Source: Rhinopithecus roxellana
Taxonomy: Eukaryota; Chordata; Mammalia; Primates; Cercopithecidae
DNA length: 64,000 bases
NCBI RefSeq assembly: GCF_007565055.1
Contig: NC_044555.1
Coordinates: 38,046,235-38,110,234 of the forward strand
Reading direction: 5' to 3'
The translations under genes were made by a program, and so were the position numbers. Shown in pieces: positions 23,751 to 36,460 of the stretch. Each line of letters starts with the position of its first letter. The first letter of the stretch is position 1. The notes below the pieces were generated by a model. That model searched no databases and was not told where the DNA came from. It saw nothing but the letters and a program-made list of their open reading frames with translations.

Positions 23751-24957
23751 GATTTTTAAAAAATTGTTTTTATTTCAATAGGTTTTTGAGGGAACAGGGG
23801 GTGTTCAGCACCATTAATAATTTTTTATTGGTGATTTCTGAGATTTTGATGCACCCATTATGCAACCAGTGTCGACTGTATCCAATGTGTAGTCTTTTAT
23901 CCTTTGCCATCCTCTACCCATTGAGTCCCCAAAGTCCAATGTATTATTCTTATGCCTTTGTGTCCTCATAGCTTAGCTCCCACATAAGAATGAGAACATA
24001 AAATGTTTTGTTTTCTATTCCTGAGTTACTTTACTCAGAATAATAGCTTCCAATTCCATCCCTGTTGCTGCAAATGCCATTATTCCATTCCTTTTTATGG
24101 CTGAGTAGTATCCCATGGTATGTATGTACCATATTTTCTTTATCCACTGATTGATTTGTGGACATTTGGGCTGGTTCTATATTTTTGCGATTGCAAATTG
24201 TGCCACTGTAAACATTTGTGTGTAAATATATTTTTTGTATAATGATTTCTTCTTTTCCTCTGGGTGGTTACCTAGTAGTGACATTGCCATCTTTGATAAG
24301 CCCACAGCCAACATACCATAAGGTATGTCCTTTCTGTGCCAGTTTTGCTAATGGTTTGAATTATAAAGGGATGCTAGATTTTTTCAAATGCTTTTCTGTG
24401 TCTACTGAGATGATCATGTTATTTTTGTTTTTAATTCTGTTTATGTGGTGTATCACATTTATTGACTATGTATGTTAAAATCATCCCTGCATTCCTGGTA
24501 TGAAACCCACTTGATAATGGTGGATTATCTTTTTGATATGCTATTGGATTCAGTTTGGTAGTATTTTGTTGAGGAGTTTTGCATCTATGTTCATCAGGAA
24601 TACTGGTGTGTACTTTTCTTTTTTGGTTATGTCCTTCCCTGGTTTTGGTATTAGGGTAATACTGGCTTTATAGAATGATTTAGGGAGGATTCTCTCTTTA
24701 TCTTTTCTAATAGTGTCAATAGGATTGGTACCATTTCTTTTTTGAATGTTTGATAGAATTCAACTGTGAATCAGTTGTCCTCGACTTTGTGTTGTTGGCA
24801 ATTTTTAATTGCTATTTAAATCTTACTGCTTGTTATTGGTCTGTTCAGAGATTCTATATATTCCTGGTTTAATCTAGGAGGGTTTTATATTTCCAAAAAT
24901 TTATCTATCTCCTCTAAGTTTTCCAGTTTAAGCATGTAAAGGTGTTCACAGTGGCAT

Positions 24958-24960
<3 letters not shown>

Positions 24961-24999
<39 letters not shown>
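24961..24999. repeat. Poly(T) expansion inside L1
   Basis: 39 T or more, at a point of ORF2 where other copies read gatggtagtttgtatttctg. Confidence 0.9.
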
Positions 25000-25000
<1 letters not shown>

Positions 25001-25014
25001 TATTTCTGTGGTAT

Positions 25015-25642
25015 TAATACAGGAGCTAGAAAGAAATTTTTTAGGCAGATAGTGAAAGTAAGAGAGTCCTCAGTAAGGATTCCTTTTAATAAAAAGCAGA
25101 TCCCAAATTATTTCTTTTCTAACACAAAGCAGACTAAAATTCAAGCTTCAAGCACAGATAAACAAGCTAAAAGCTTGCATAGGTAAATACCGGCACCTGT
25201 GCCAATAGAAAAGGGATACCTGAAACGCAAGTGTATTCAACATGGGGGTTCTCTTTTTTTCTTTGTTGCCACATGTGCAGTAAAAAAGCAGGCAACATGG
25301 CACCGGTGAGGTAGAGACCCCATCTGCATAATAAAAGGTTACAGTGAGATGGCCAGCTTCTTTGCATGCTATGCAAATGGAACATTTAGTCCAACCAATC
25401 TCTTGTGCCCTATGTAAATCAGGTACTGACTCCACAAGCTCATTTATAAAACCTCATGCATTTCACCATGAACCAGAAGACCCACTCAGAAGTCTCTCTC
25501 TGCAGGAGAGAGAGATTTTCTCTTTTCTCTTGTATATTAAACCTTCTGTCTTAAACTCACTTCTTGTGTGTCCATGTCCTTGATTTTCTTGGCATGAGAC
25601 AATGAACCTTGGATATTTACCTCAGACAATGAAGCCTCTTTA
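25015..25642 (+). mobile_element. Solo LTR in L1 (ERV class I-like, family unassigned)
   Basis: About 628 bp that interrupts L1 ORF2: the flanking L1 text joins as ctgtggtat|cagttgtaacatc. It has promoter-like and polyadenylation-like features in plus orientation (ttataaaacc at about 25445; tatattaaaccttc at about 25532). The repeat gtat at 25011-25014 and 25643-25646 may be the TSD. No internal retroviral sequence accompanies it. Confidence 0.7.
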
Positions 25643-27148
25643 GTATCAGTTGTAACATCTCCCATTTTGTTTTTAATTGAGCTTATTTGGATCTTCTCTC
25701 TTCCTTTCTTCATTAAATTCATTAATGATCTTTCAGTTTTATATATATATTTTCAAAGAACCAGCTTTTTGTTTCATTTATCTTTTGTATGTTTTTGTTT
25801 TAATTTCATTAGTTTTGCTCTGATCTTTGTTATTTCTTTTCTTCTGGTGGGTTTGTGTTTGGCTTGTTCTTGTTTTCCCAACTTCATGAGGTGTGACCTT
25901 AGATTGTCTATTTGTGCTCTTTTAGACTTTTTGATGTAGGTATTTAATGCTATGAACTTTCCTCTTAACACCGCTTTTGCTGTATCCCGGAGGTTTTGAT
26001 AGGTTGTATCAGTATTATCATTAAGTTTGAAGAATTTTTAAATTTCCATCTTGATCTCATTGTTTACCCAATGATCATTCAAGAGCAGGTTATTTAATTT
26101 CCATGTATTACTTGGTTTTGAGGGTTCCTTTTGGAGTTGATTTCCAATTTTACTTCATTGTGGTCTGAAAGAGTACTTGATATAATTTTGATTTTCTTAA
26201 ATTTACTGAGACTTGTTTTGTGGCCTATCATATGGTCTATCTTGGAGAATGTTTCTTGTTCTGATGAAAAGAATGTATATTCTGCAGTTGTTGGGTAGAA
26301 TGTTCTGTAAATATCTGTTAAGTCCATTTGTTGTAAGGTATATTTTAAGTCCATTGATTCTTTGTTGATTCCTTGTCTTGACCTGTCTAGTGTTGTTAGT
26401 GGAATATTAAAGCCCCCCACTATTATTGTGTTGTTTTCTATCTCATTTTTTAGGTATTGTAGTAATTGTTTTATACATTTTGGAGCTCCAGTGTTAGGTG
26501 CATATATATTTAGAATTGTGACATTTTCCTGTTGGATTAGTCCTTTTATCATTTTATAATGTCCCTCTTTGTCTCTTTGTCTTTTTTAACTGTTGTTACT
26601 TTAAAGCTTTTTTTTTTTTTTTTTTTTTTTCTGATATAAGAATAGCTACTTGTGCTTGCTTTTGGTGTCTATTTGTATGGAATATATTTTCCACCCCTTT
26701 ACCTTAAGTTTATGTGATACCTTATGTGTTAGGTTAGTCTCTTGAAGACAGCTAAACCTTGGTTGGTGTGTTCTTATCCATTCTGCCATTCTGTATATTT
26801 TACGTGGAGCATTCAGGTCATGTACATTCAATGTTAGTATTGATATTTGAGATACTATTCTATTCATCATGCTATTTTTTGCCTGTATACCTGTTTTATT
26901 TTTCATTGTGTTATTGTTCTATAGGTGCTGTGAGATTTATGTTTTAAGGAGGTTCTATTTTGGTGTACTTCAAGTATTTGTTTCAAAATTTAGAGCTCCT
27001 TTTAGCAGTTCTTATAGTGCTGATTAGGTAGTGGCAAATTCTCTCAGTATTTGTTTGTCTGGAAAAGACTGAATCTTTCCTTCATTTATGAAGCTTAGTT
27101 TTGCTAGATACAAAAATTTGGGCTGATAATTGTCTTGTTTAAAGAAGC

Positions 27149-27597
27149 TGTGAAGCCAGAAAATCTGAGACAGGTCTCAGTTAATTTAGAAAGTTTACTT
27201 TGCCAAGGTTGAGGATGCATCTGTGACACAGCCTCAGTAGGTTCTGACAACATGTGCCCAAGGCGGTTGGGGTACAGCTTGGTTTTATGTATTTTAGGGA
27301 GACATGACACGTCAATTAATATATGTAAGCAGCACATTAGTTCTGTCCAGAAAGGTGGGGACAACTCAAAGCAAGCCCTCAACCCTCCCCACCCCAGACA
27401 CTGAGGTAACAGGTAGATAAGAGAAAAATGGTTCCATTCTTTTGAGTTTCTGTTTGTGATGTCTTTCCAAAGGAAACAATCAGAATATGCACCTATCTCT
27501 GTGAGCATAGCATAGGGATGACTTTGAATATAATGAGAGGTAGATTTGCCCTGAGCAGTTTTCAGCTTGAAGGTTCCCAAGATATTTTCCTTTTACA
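27149..27597 (-). mobile_element. Solo LTR in L1 (ERV1-type, minus strand)
   Basis: 449 bp with sense start TGTAAAAGGAAAATATC and sense end GGCTTCACA. The 4-bp TSD aagc is at 27145-27148 and 27598-27601, the duplication length made by class I ERVs. Removing the LTR restores L1 sequence (aaagaagctaaaaatag), so the pre-insertion site is readable. Confidence 0.85.
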
Positions 27598-29392
27598 AAG
27601 CTAAAAATAGAACCCCAGTCCCCTCTAGCTTGTAGGGTTTCTGCTGATAAATCTGCTGTTAATACGATAGGTTTTCCTTTTTAGGTTACCTGATATTTTT
27701 GCCTCACATCTCTTAAGATTATTTTATTTGTCTTGACTTTAGATAACTTGAAGAATATGTGCCTATGAGATGCTCTTTTTTCGATGAATTTCCCAGGTTT
27801 TCTTTGAGCTTCTTGTATTTGGATGTATAGATCTCTAGCAAGGCCAGGAAAGTTTTCTTTGATTATTTTTCTCAAATATGTTTTCCAAACTTTTAGATAG
27901 CTCTTCTTCCTCGGGAACACCAGTTATTCTTAGGTTTCAACATTTCACATAGTCTCAAATTTCTTGGAGCCTTTATTTATTTAATTCTTTTTTCTTTGTC
28001 TTTGATGGATTGGGTTAATTCAAAAATCTAGTCTTTGAGCTCTTAAGTTCTTTCTTCTGTTTGTTCTATTCTGTTGCTGAGACTTTCCAGTACATTTTGC
28101 ATTTCTCTAAGTGTGTCCTTGATTTCCAGAAGTTGTGATTGGTTTTTATTTATGCTGTTTATTTCACTGAAGAATATTCATTTCATATCCTGTATCATGT
28201 CTTTGATTTCTTTAAGTTGGATTTACCTTTTTCTGGAATCTCCTTGATTAGCTTAATAGTCAACCTTCTGAATTTTTTTATGGCAATTCAGAGATTTCAT
28301 CTTGGTTTAAATTCATCGCTGGTGAGCTGGTATGATATTTTGGGGATGTTAAAGAATGTTGTTTTGTCATATTTTCTCCCATGAGGTACTCCCTTGATGT
28401 GGTGTTCTCCTGTTTCCCCTAGGAATGGGGCTTCCTTAGAGCCAAACTGTACTGATTGTTTTTGCTCTTCTGGGTCTAGCCACACAGCAGAGCTACCAGC
28501 CTCTAGGTTGGTACTGGAGAGTGTCTGCATAGAGTCCTGTGATGTGATTCATCTTCAGATCTTGCAGCAGTGGATACTGGCACTTGCTCCAGTCAAGGTA
28601 GCAGGAGTGTGAAGTGGACTCTGTTAGGATCCTTGGTTGTGTTTTTGTTTAGTGCTCTTTTTTCTGTGTTGGTTGACCTCTAGCCAGGAGGTGGCATTTT
28701 CAAGAGCAAATAAACTGTGGTCCTATACAGAGGATGCAAACTTGCCCTAGGGACACCTGGTTAAGTTTTCATGTTTCTCACGCAGTAAGCAGGGCCATAG
28801 AGCTCCCAAGAGATTATGACCTTTTACTTTGGCTACCAGGGCAGGTAGAGAAAGACCACCAGGTGAAGACAGGGATAGGCATATCTGAGTTCAGCCTGTC
28901 CCTGGGCATGGCTTGCTGTGGCTGCTATGTGAGATTGGGGTGTGGTTCCCAGTTCAATGGAGTTATATTCCCAAGGGGATCATGGCTGCCTCTGCTGAGT
29001 CATACAGGCCACCAGGGAAGTGGGGGAAAGTTGGCAGTCACAGGCCTCATCCCACTCCCATGCAGCCCACAGTCATAAAAGCCATTCTCACTCCCATTGT
29101 GCCTCCCAACAGCACTGAGTCTATTTCCAGGCAGCCAGTGACCAAGGCTTAGAACCTGCCCCAGGCCACAAGCCTCCCCATTACAAATACAAGCAGACTT
29201 ACAGTTTTTCAGCATCTCAGGGAGCCTGCAACCATGATTCAGTTTCTTTAAAGGATCTGTGGATTCCGCCAGATTTCCTGGTATATTCCTGCAGTAGTTC
29301 TTGGAGTAAAAGTTCACAATGTGATTCTCCACACACTGCCATCCAAGTGGGAGCGGCAAGCTAGTCCTGCCTCCTATCTGGCATCTTAATCC

Positions 29393-29639
29393 TTACTCCT
29401 ATCTGTTTTACTATTTTTATTTGCCTATATTTACTCCTTTTATTTCAAGGTATTTCAAAGGCAGTAGTGATGGCCAAGCTATTTATTGTCTCATATTGAT
29501 GCTGGGATGGTGTGCTGCCTGTTCTGAGTCCATCAGGTTTTCCAGTGAAACCCCTATGGTCAAGGGACTTAGAGTCAAAATATTTATAGCCAATCAAATA
29601 TTCTAGGCAAGATGGGAAAGAAAGTGGGGAAGCGCTCAA
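29393..29639. other. Unassigned sequence between L1 and MaLR
   Basis: About 250 bp with no firm match. It could be more of the ERV1 interior displaced by the L1, but no motif proves it. Confidence 0.35.
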
Positions 29640-30772
29640 CTTTAAATGCAGAAAAGTTTGGAAAATGTGCAGCCTGACAATGCAATAAAAAAGAAAAATC
29701 CCATTTTCTGGGGAGAAATCCAAGCCAGCTGCAGAAATTTGCATAATTAACGAGGAGCCAAATGTTAATCCCCAAGACAATGGGGAAAATGTCTCCAGCG
29801 CATGTCGGAGGGAGCCCCTCTTATCACAGGCCCAGAGGTCTAGGAGGAAAAAGTAGTTTTTGGGGCTGGGGCCGGGGTCTCTGTGCTTTGTGCTGTACTT
29901 GGTGCCCTGTGTCCCATCCCCTCTAGCCATGGCTAAAAGGAGCCAAGGTACAGTGTAGGCTGGGACTTCAGAGGGTTCAAGCCCAAAGCCTTGGTAGCTT
30001 CCACAAGGTGTTGAGCCTTCAGGTGCACAGAAGTTAAGAGTTGAAGTTTGGGAACCCCCACCTAGATTTTAGAGGATGTATGGAAGCACATGGATGTCTA
30101 GGCAGAAATTTGCTGCATGGGTGGGAACCTCATGGAGAACTTCTACTGGGGCAGTGCAGAAAGGAAATGTGGGGTTGAAGCCTCCACACCAAGTCCCTAC
30201 TGGGGCACTACCTAGTGGAGCTGTGTGAAGATGGCCACCATCAACTGGACCCCAGAATGGTAGAGCCACTGACAGCTTGCATCATACACCTGAAAGAGCC
30301 ACAAAGCACTTGATACCAGCCTGTGAAAGCAACTGGGAGAGAGGCTTTACCCTGCAAAGCCACAGGGGCAGAGCTGCCCAAGATTATGGGAACTCACCTC
30401 TTGCATCAAAGTGACCTGGATGTGAGACATGGAGTCAAAGGAGATCATTTTGAGGCTTTAATATTTGACTGCCCCGCTGGATTTTGAACTTGCATGGAAC
30501 CTTTAGCCCCTTCATTTTGGCTATTTTTTCCCATTTGGAATGGATGTATTTATCCAATGCCTGTACCCCTATTGTATTTAGGAAGTAAGTAACTTGCTTT
30601 TGATTTTACAGGCACATAAGCAGAAGGGATTTGCTTTATCTTAAATGAGACTTTGGACTGTGGACTTTTGAGTTAATGCTGAAATGAGTTAAGACTTTGG
30701 GGGACTGTTTGGAAGGCATGATTGGTTTTGAAATGTGAGGACATGAGATTTGGGAGGGGCCAGGGATGGAAA
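29640..30772 (+). mobile_element. Third MaLR copy: internal sequence, 5' part missing
   Basis: Aligns by eye with 12760-13886 of the first MaLR (shared cagcctgacaatgc, atggagtcaaaggagatcat, ttgggggactgtt). The 5' LTR and about the first 0.4 kb of internal sequence are absent. Confidence 0.88.
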
Positions 30773-31145
30773 GATATGGTTTGTCTATATCCCTACCCAA
30801 ATCTCATCTTGAATTTTGGCTCCCATAATTCCCATGTGTTGTGGGAAGGACCCAGTGGGAGATAATTGAATCATGGGGCAGTTTCCACCATACTGTTCTC
30901 GTGGTAGTGAATGGGTCTTGTGAAAGCTGATGGTTTTATAATGGCATTTCCCTTTTGCTTGGTTCTCATTGTCTACCTTTGTCTGTCACCATGTGAGATG
31001 TGGCTTTGCTCCTCCTTGCCTCCCATCATGATTGTGAGGCCTTCCCAGCCATGTGGAATTGTGAGTCAATTAAACCTCTTTTTTAATATATGTAAATTAC
31101 CTGGTGTTGGATACGTCTTTGTTAGTGTGAAAGTGGACTAATACA
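30773..31145 (+). mobile_element. Third MaLR copy: 3' LTR
   Basis: Starts gatatggtttgtctatatcc and ends ggactaatacag, with the family's CCAGCCATGTGGAATTGTGAG and ATTAAACCTC. Confidence 0.92.
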
Positions 31146-31204
31146 GTGTGAAAATGAACTACCACAAGAGCCATCCATTTTTTTTGTTTGTTTGTTTGCT
31201 CTCA

Positions 31205-31436
31205 GACATGAGTAATTCTGGATCCTGGACCATCAGACTCAGATTTAGACTTACACCAATGGGTTCTCTGGTTCTAAGGCTTTCAGTCTTGGATGGGAAT
31301 TACACCAGCGGCTTTCCTTGGCATCCAGCTTACAGATGGCACATCATAAGGACTTCTAAGACTCTATAATGTGTAAGCCAATTCCTCATAAAAGAGACTC
31401 TTTATATATCCTATTGGTTCTCTTCCAAAAGAAATG
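31205..31436 (+). mobile_element. 3' fragment of an ERVL/MaLR-type LTR
   Basis: Text such as gtaagccaattcctcataaaag and tatatatcctattggttct is typical of the 3' part of old ERVL-related LTRs. It is truncated on both sides; exact family not assigned. Confidence 0.5.
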
Positions 31437-32690
31437 AATGTTAAAAATCATGATTATCTCAATAGATACAGAAAACGTATTTGACAAAGTTAAAACCTCT
31501 CAACAAGTGAGGATAAAAGGAATATACCTCAACATAATTGAGACCATATATGACAAGGTCACAGTTAATATCATACTCAGTGGTGAAAAGCCAAAAGGTT
31601 TTCTTCCAAGAATAGGAACATTATACGGATGCCTACTCTTGCCGTTTTTTTTGGTAGGACTAGAAGTCCTAGCCACAAGAATTAGGCCAGAAAAATGTAT
31701 AAAAGGCATCTGAATTAGAAAGGAAGAAGTAAAATTGCCTCTATTTGCAGATGATGTGATCTTATATAAAGACTCTACCAAAAAAACTGTTAAAACTAGT
31801 ACAGGAATCCAGTAAAGTTGTGGATATAAAAATCAACATACAAAAATCAGTTTTGTTTCTATACACTAACAACAAACTATCAGAAAAAATAATTCAAGAA
31901 AACAATCCACTTTAACCAAAGAAGTGAAAGATCTATGTACTGAAAACTGTAAAACAATGATATAAAAATTGAAGAAAATACAAATTAATTAAAAGATATT
32001 CTATGTTCATGGATAAGACAAATTAATATTGTTAAAATGTCCATTCTACCCAAAATGATCCGCACATTCAATACAATCTTTATCAAAATCCCAATGACAT
32101 TTTTCACAGAAATAGAAAAAAACCCTAAAAAATGACAAAAGATCCCAAGTAATCAAAGAAATTTTTAACATGATAACCAAAGCTGAAGACATCACACTAC
32201 TTGATTGCAAAGCATCCTACAAAGCTATGGCAATTAAAACAGTATTGTATTGGTGTAAAACAGGCATATAGGTCAATGGAACAGAATGAGCAACTCAGAA
32301 ACAAATCTATGCCTTTATAGTCAATTGATCTTCAGTGAAAGTGCCAAAAATACACAATATTGAAAGGATAGTCTCTTCAATAAGTGGTATGGGAGAAATG
32401 GGCTACCTACATGAGGAAGCATTATATTGGACCCTTATGTTTACTCTCTCGAGTTGATTTTTGTATATTATGTGTTATCTTAAACACAGAAACCAAAACT
32501 ATAAACACAGTAGAAGAAAACATAGGGAAAAAGCTTCATGGCATTCATCATGACAATTATTTTTTGTTATGAGCCCAAAAGCAGAGGTAACAAAAGCTAT
32601 AATAGACAATTGTGATTGCATCAGACTTAAAAGCTTCTGAACAGCAAAGGAAATGATGAACAGAGTGAAGAGATAATCCATGGAATGAAA
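31437..32690 (+). mobile_element. L1M ORF2 fragment (RT to C-terminal region)
   Basis: Plus-strand old L1 ORF2. The frame 31438-31713 carries RT text (MIISIDTENVFDKV), and FADDVILYKDS, the polymerase active-site motif, can be read at about 31743 in the next stretch. Later text (gcaattaaaacagtattgtattgg) belongs to the region after RT. Truncated at both ends with frequent stops. Confidence 0.85.
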
Positions 32691-32945
32691 GAAAACTAAA
32701 GCCTTGTTTAATTTGAAAGAAACGTTTGAAAGTTCAGTGTTAATTTGCACAGAGCATTAGACATTGCCTTTAATATGGTAAAATTATTCAGTCCCAGTGA
32801 TGAACAATGTATTTTTAAAATTATGTATAACAAATTACATTGACTCAGACAATGAAGTAACCATAGTTCAGATGATTATCATAGAGATATATTTTAATAT
32901 ATTTCCTTTAATTGAAAAAATTGTGTCAGGCTTTCTTCCATAAGA
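32691..32945. other. Unassigned AT-rich sequence
   Basis: No repeat or gene recognised. Confidence 0.4.
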
Positions 32946-32955
32946 ATTAAAACTG

Positions 32956-33259
32956 GGCCGGGCATGGTGGCTCACACCTGTAATCCCAGCACTTTGGGAG
33001 GTTGAGGTGGGTGGATCACGAGGTCAGGAGTTCAAGACCAGCCTGGCCAAGATAGTGAAACCCCATCTCTACTAAAAATACAAAAAAATTAGCCGGGCAT
33101 GGTGGCAGGCACCTGTAATCCCAGCTACTCAGGAAGCTGTGACAGGAGAATTGTTTGAACCTAGGAAGCGGAGGTTGCAGTGAGCCGAGATTGCACCACG
33201 GCAATCTTGCCTGGATGACAGAGCTAGACTCCATCTCAAAAAAAAAAAAAAAAAAAAAA
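32956..33259 (+). mobile_element. Alu SINE (S-type), full length
   Basis: Begins ggccgggcatggtggctcac and ends in a ~23-base A tail. The TSD aattaaaact / aattaaatct lies at 32946-32955 and 33260-33269 (9 of 10 identical). Confidence 0.95.
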
Positions 33260-33270
33260 AATTAAATCTG

Positions 33271-33850
33271 ACAGTTTATTTGCTTAACAGTGAGAAGTGG
33301 ATTTGTATGATGGAAATTTTCCATAAATTAAATGAGCTAAATGTGTATCTCCAAGGTTTTAACAAAGAATATTTTTTAAAGTAGGTGAAAGATGAAAGCA
33401 TTTTACCAAACAGTAGTGAATTGGCAAAGGGTTAGAAATTTAAAATATTTTTGGCAAATTTTCTGAGTATATTAGGTTTACAAAGGTGCCTCTAGGTGAA
33501 AAAGTTAGCAGTTAAAATTAAGAGACAAGAGAATTCTTTGTAAAGCTTGTTCCTGTACCTCCCACAACTGGAGAAAGTGAATGACTTAAAGACTGGGTAA
33601 TAAATCCTTTTGTAAGTCAGGTCATTTCCAATTATTTGCTTTCCATAAAACTGAAGGAGGACCTAACTAAGATCATTAATAATATTTTTTTTGAAAATTG
33701 ATTCTACTCTGCACATATAGTTCTGAAAGATTTTAAAGAATCCAGTGGCTTTGCTATAGCAACATTACTATTCACATCTAATTTTATGTGAATGATTTTT
33801 TTTCCAGTTCTTACATTAATAAAATTGAAATATGTGAATGGAATGGATGT
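33271..33850. other. Unassigned AT-rich sequence
   Basis: No gene, RNA or repeat recognised in about 0.6 kb. Confidence 0.45.
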
Positions 33851-33866
33851 TCAACCTTGGTATTCT

Positions 33867-34454
33867 TTTTTTTATTATTATACTTTAAGTTCTAGGGTAC
33901 ATGTGCACAAAGTGCAAGTTTGTTACATATGTATACATGTGCCATGTTGGTGTGCTGCACCCATTAACTCGTCATTTACATTAGGTATATCTCCTAATGC
34001 AATCCCTTCCCCCTCCCCGCTCCCCACAATAGGATGCAGTGTGTGATGTTCCCCTTCCTGAGTCCACGTGATCTCATTGTTCAGTTCCCACCTATGAGTG
34101 AGGACATGTGCTATTTGGTTTTCTGTTCTTGTGATAGTTTGCTGAGAATGATGGTTTCCAGCTGCATCCATGTCCCTCCAAAGGACACGAACTCATCCTT
34201 TTTTATGGCTGCATAGTATTCCATGGTGTATATGTGCCACATTTTCTTAATCCAGTCTGTCACTGATGGACATTTGGGTTGATTCCAAGTCTTTGCTATT
34301 GTGAATAGTGCCGCAATAAACATACGTGTGCATGTGTCTTTATAGCAGCATGACTTATAATCCTTTGGGTATATCTCCAGTAATGGGATGGCTGGGTCAA
34401 ATGGTATTTCTAGTTCTAGATCCTTGAGGAATCGCCACACTGTTTTCCACAATG
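33867..34454 (-). mobile_element. 5'-truncated L1PA (3' UTR and ORF2 C-terminus)
   Basis: Short minus-strand L1: T tail at about 33867, 3' UTR, then ORF2 C-terminal codons (frame 34111-34458, with MWHIYTMEYYAAIKKDEF). The TSD is clear: tcaaccttggtattct at 33851-33866 and tcaactttggtattct at 34455-34470, one mismatch in 16. A classic 5' truncation of about 590 bp. Confidence 0.96.
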
Positions 34455-34470
34455 TCAACTTTGGTATTCT

Positions 34471-36039
34471 CTCAGTAAATGCTATTTACTCATGATGATG
34501 TGGACCATATAAAAAATAAGTCTTTAATTTCCTTATTTAATAGCTAATTATCAAATTAATATTTTTATGTTGTTTTGTTCAATCATACACTACTAATTTT
34601 AATGCTAGAGAGGACATTTCAAACACATAGTGCCTTATGGCAATAGAAAATTTAAAAAAATTCAATCTCTGTATTTTTGATAGAAGAAACTGTAGTAAAT
34701 TATTTCAAGCATAAAATAGATTACATCAGAATCTAATTGTGTGGTGATACTGGAATGCAAGATGGAAATTTAGAGAGCAAAAAAACGATGTAAAACCTTT
34801 GACTTAAAGAAAGGGAGTTATTAATTCCAAAGCCCTCTTTCCTCCTTAAAACAGATAAAATAATAGAAAAGACCCCTAACGATGGAACAGACTTTGTGTT
34901 TTTAGACTATGATTATCAACAGCTGCAAAACTTTCAGGTAAAAAGATTATAAAAATTTTTGGATGAAAAATGATGATCTGCAGTAATAAGAAATAATAAT
35001 ATTACTATAATAATAATGATTTAAAAAGAAAAACAAGTGAAATTAAGTATCTCATGATGTAATGCATTAATTGAGACCACATATCATCAATGATGTGCTG
35101 TTTCCAGAAAATTAAACTGAATCTGTAAAGCTCCTAAATATCAACACCAGTTTACAAGAAATGGAAAAGAGAAAATAATACCTCAAACTGCACCACAGGG
35201 ATAAAATCTGCAAAAATCTAGAATGTGAAAAACTCAATAAAAACATCCATGCTCTTCAACAGCTAAATTTCAAAGAAAAAAAAAAAAGAAAAGATGTTTA
35301 TAGATTAAAAAAGACATATTAACCAATGGTAAAATGTGGAAATTGAATGGATTCTGATCCAAACAAACTAAATTTAACAATAAAACAACAATATATGCAC
35401 AAATTTATGAGATAAATGGGGAACTTTGAACATTATACAAAAGATCATTGACAATTTTTAGGGGTGTTAATGGTGTGACAGTTTTGTTTTTCAAAAACGG
35501 TACTAAAGTATTAGAGATACATACCATATAATAAATATTATGGATTAAGTAGTTTTATGTCTGGGATTTTCTATAAAATAATCCAGTGTATATGAGTTGG
35601 GGAGAGTGAATAGAAGGATCGAGAAAATAACACGGACTATGTGTCAATAATTTTTAGCTGTGTAATGGGTACATAGACACTCATTGGACCATTTTTATAT
35701 ACCTTGAAAAGAGCTAATTTGTGTATGGTGGGGTAACACATTCCCATTCCTTTTAGATTTTGTTGTGTATATTTAAAAGATCCATGTAACAGTTTTGCTT
35801 TTAATGTTCTTATTTATAATATCCTTAAAATGGCATTCTTTTCCATTTTTAAACATGGTAAAAACGTTTAAATATCTGCTTTAAAATGTATGCAAGGATG
35901 AATGATTTTTCAAAATCCTTTTGAGGAGTACATAAGCAAACATGTTGAAGATACTTTCCCAGTAGACCAATTAAATAGGCAGAAACCTACCATCGTATAT
36001 CTTAGCTAGGCCAGAAATTTAAGCACAGTCTTAAGACCT
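34471..36039. other. Unassigned AT-rich sequence
   Basis: About 1.6 kb without a gene or clear repeat. The part 35450-35740 (tgtgtaatgggtacatagacac) looks like the 3' end of an ancient interspersed repeat that I cannot name. Confidence 0.4.
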
Positions 36040-36460
36040 CTTGGTTTCCTTAATTTCCTTCAACCAGTTACAAATTTTCACTACTGTCACTTCTGAAATG
36101 TGACTGTTTGTGGTTCTTTCTCTTCATTTCTATAACCACTTCTCTAACAAACTTCCTCACCTCTTTTCCAAATTGCACATCTTCTAATTCTACTCCTGAC
36201 TACAGATTTCTTTAGGTTATCTTCTATATTTCAGTCCCAAAGGATCTATCTAAAATGCATATTTGTCCATATTAGTCTCCTCTAATAGCACTTTCATAGT
36301 GATCTACCACATTTGAAATAAAATCCAAACTTCTTATCACTGTATATAATGTTCTCTATCTTATGTCTTTTCTCTGACTCATAAACCTTATATCATGTGA
36401 TCTCTCTGACTTCAGAGGACCCTGAATACTCAGGTCCCTTTTGTCTCAGGTATTTTTTTC
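36040..36460 (+). mobile_element. L2 fragment, ancient
   Basis: Reads like diverged L2 sequence, for example aaataaaatccaaacttctt followed by a ctctatctta/ctctgactc stretch. Highly diverged; edges are approximate. Confidence 0.45.

Larger units (their letters stand above)
23751..29392 (-). mobile_element. Older L1 (L1PB/early L1PA type), nearly full length, with two LTRs inside
   Basis: Minus-strand L1 whose 3' UTR begins near 23751 (ataggtttttgagggaacag). ORF2, ORF1 and the 5' UTR follow, ending near 29392 (sense start ggattaagatgccagatagg). Between about 24285 and 24340 the 3' part of ORF2 is deleted and a ~25-bp piece is inverted. Solo LTRs occupy 25015-25642 and 27149-27597. Fragments include endonuclease at 26094-26552 (NIYAPNTGAP) and ORF1 at 27681-27920. 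T expansions lie at 24961-24999 and about 26608-26630. TSD not found. Confidence 0.88.

Noticed and set aside
23740..29400. TSD for the L1 at 23751-29392
   Set aside because: Candidate T/A-rich matches on the two sides were too simple to trust.
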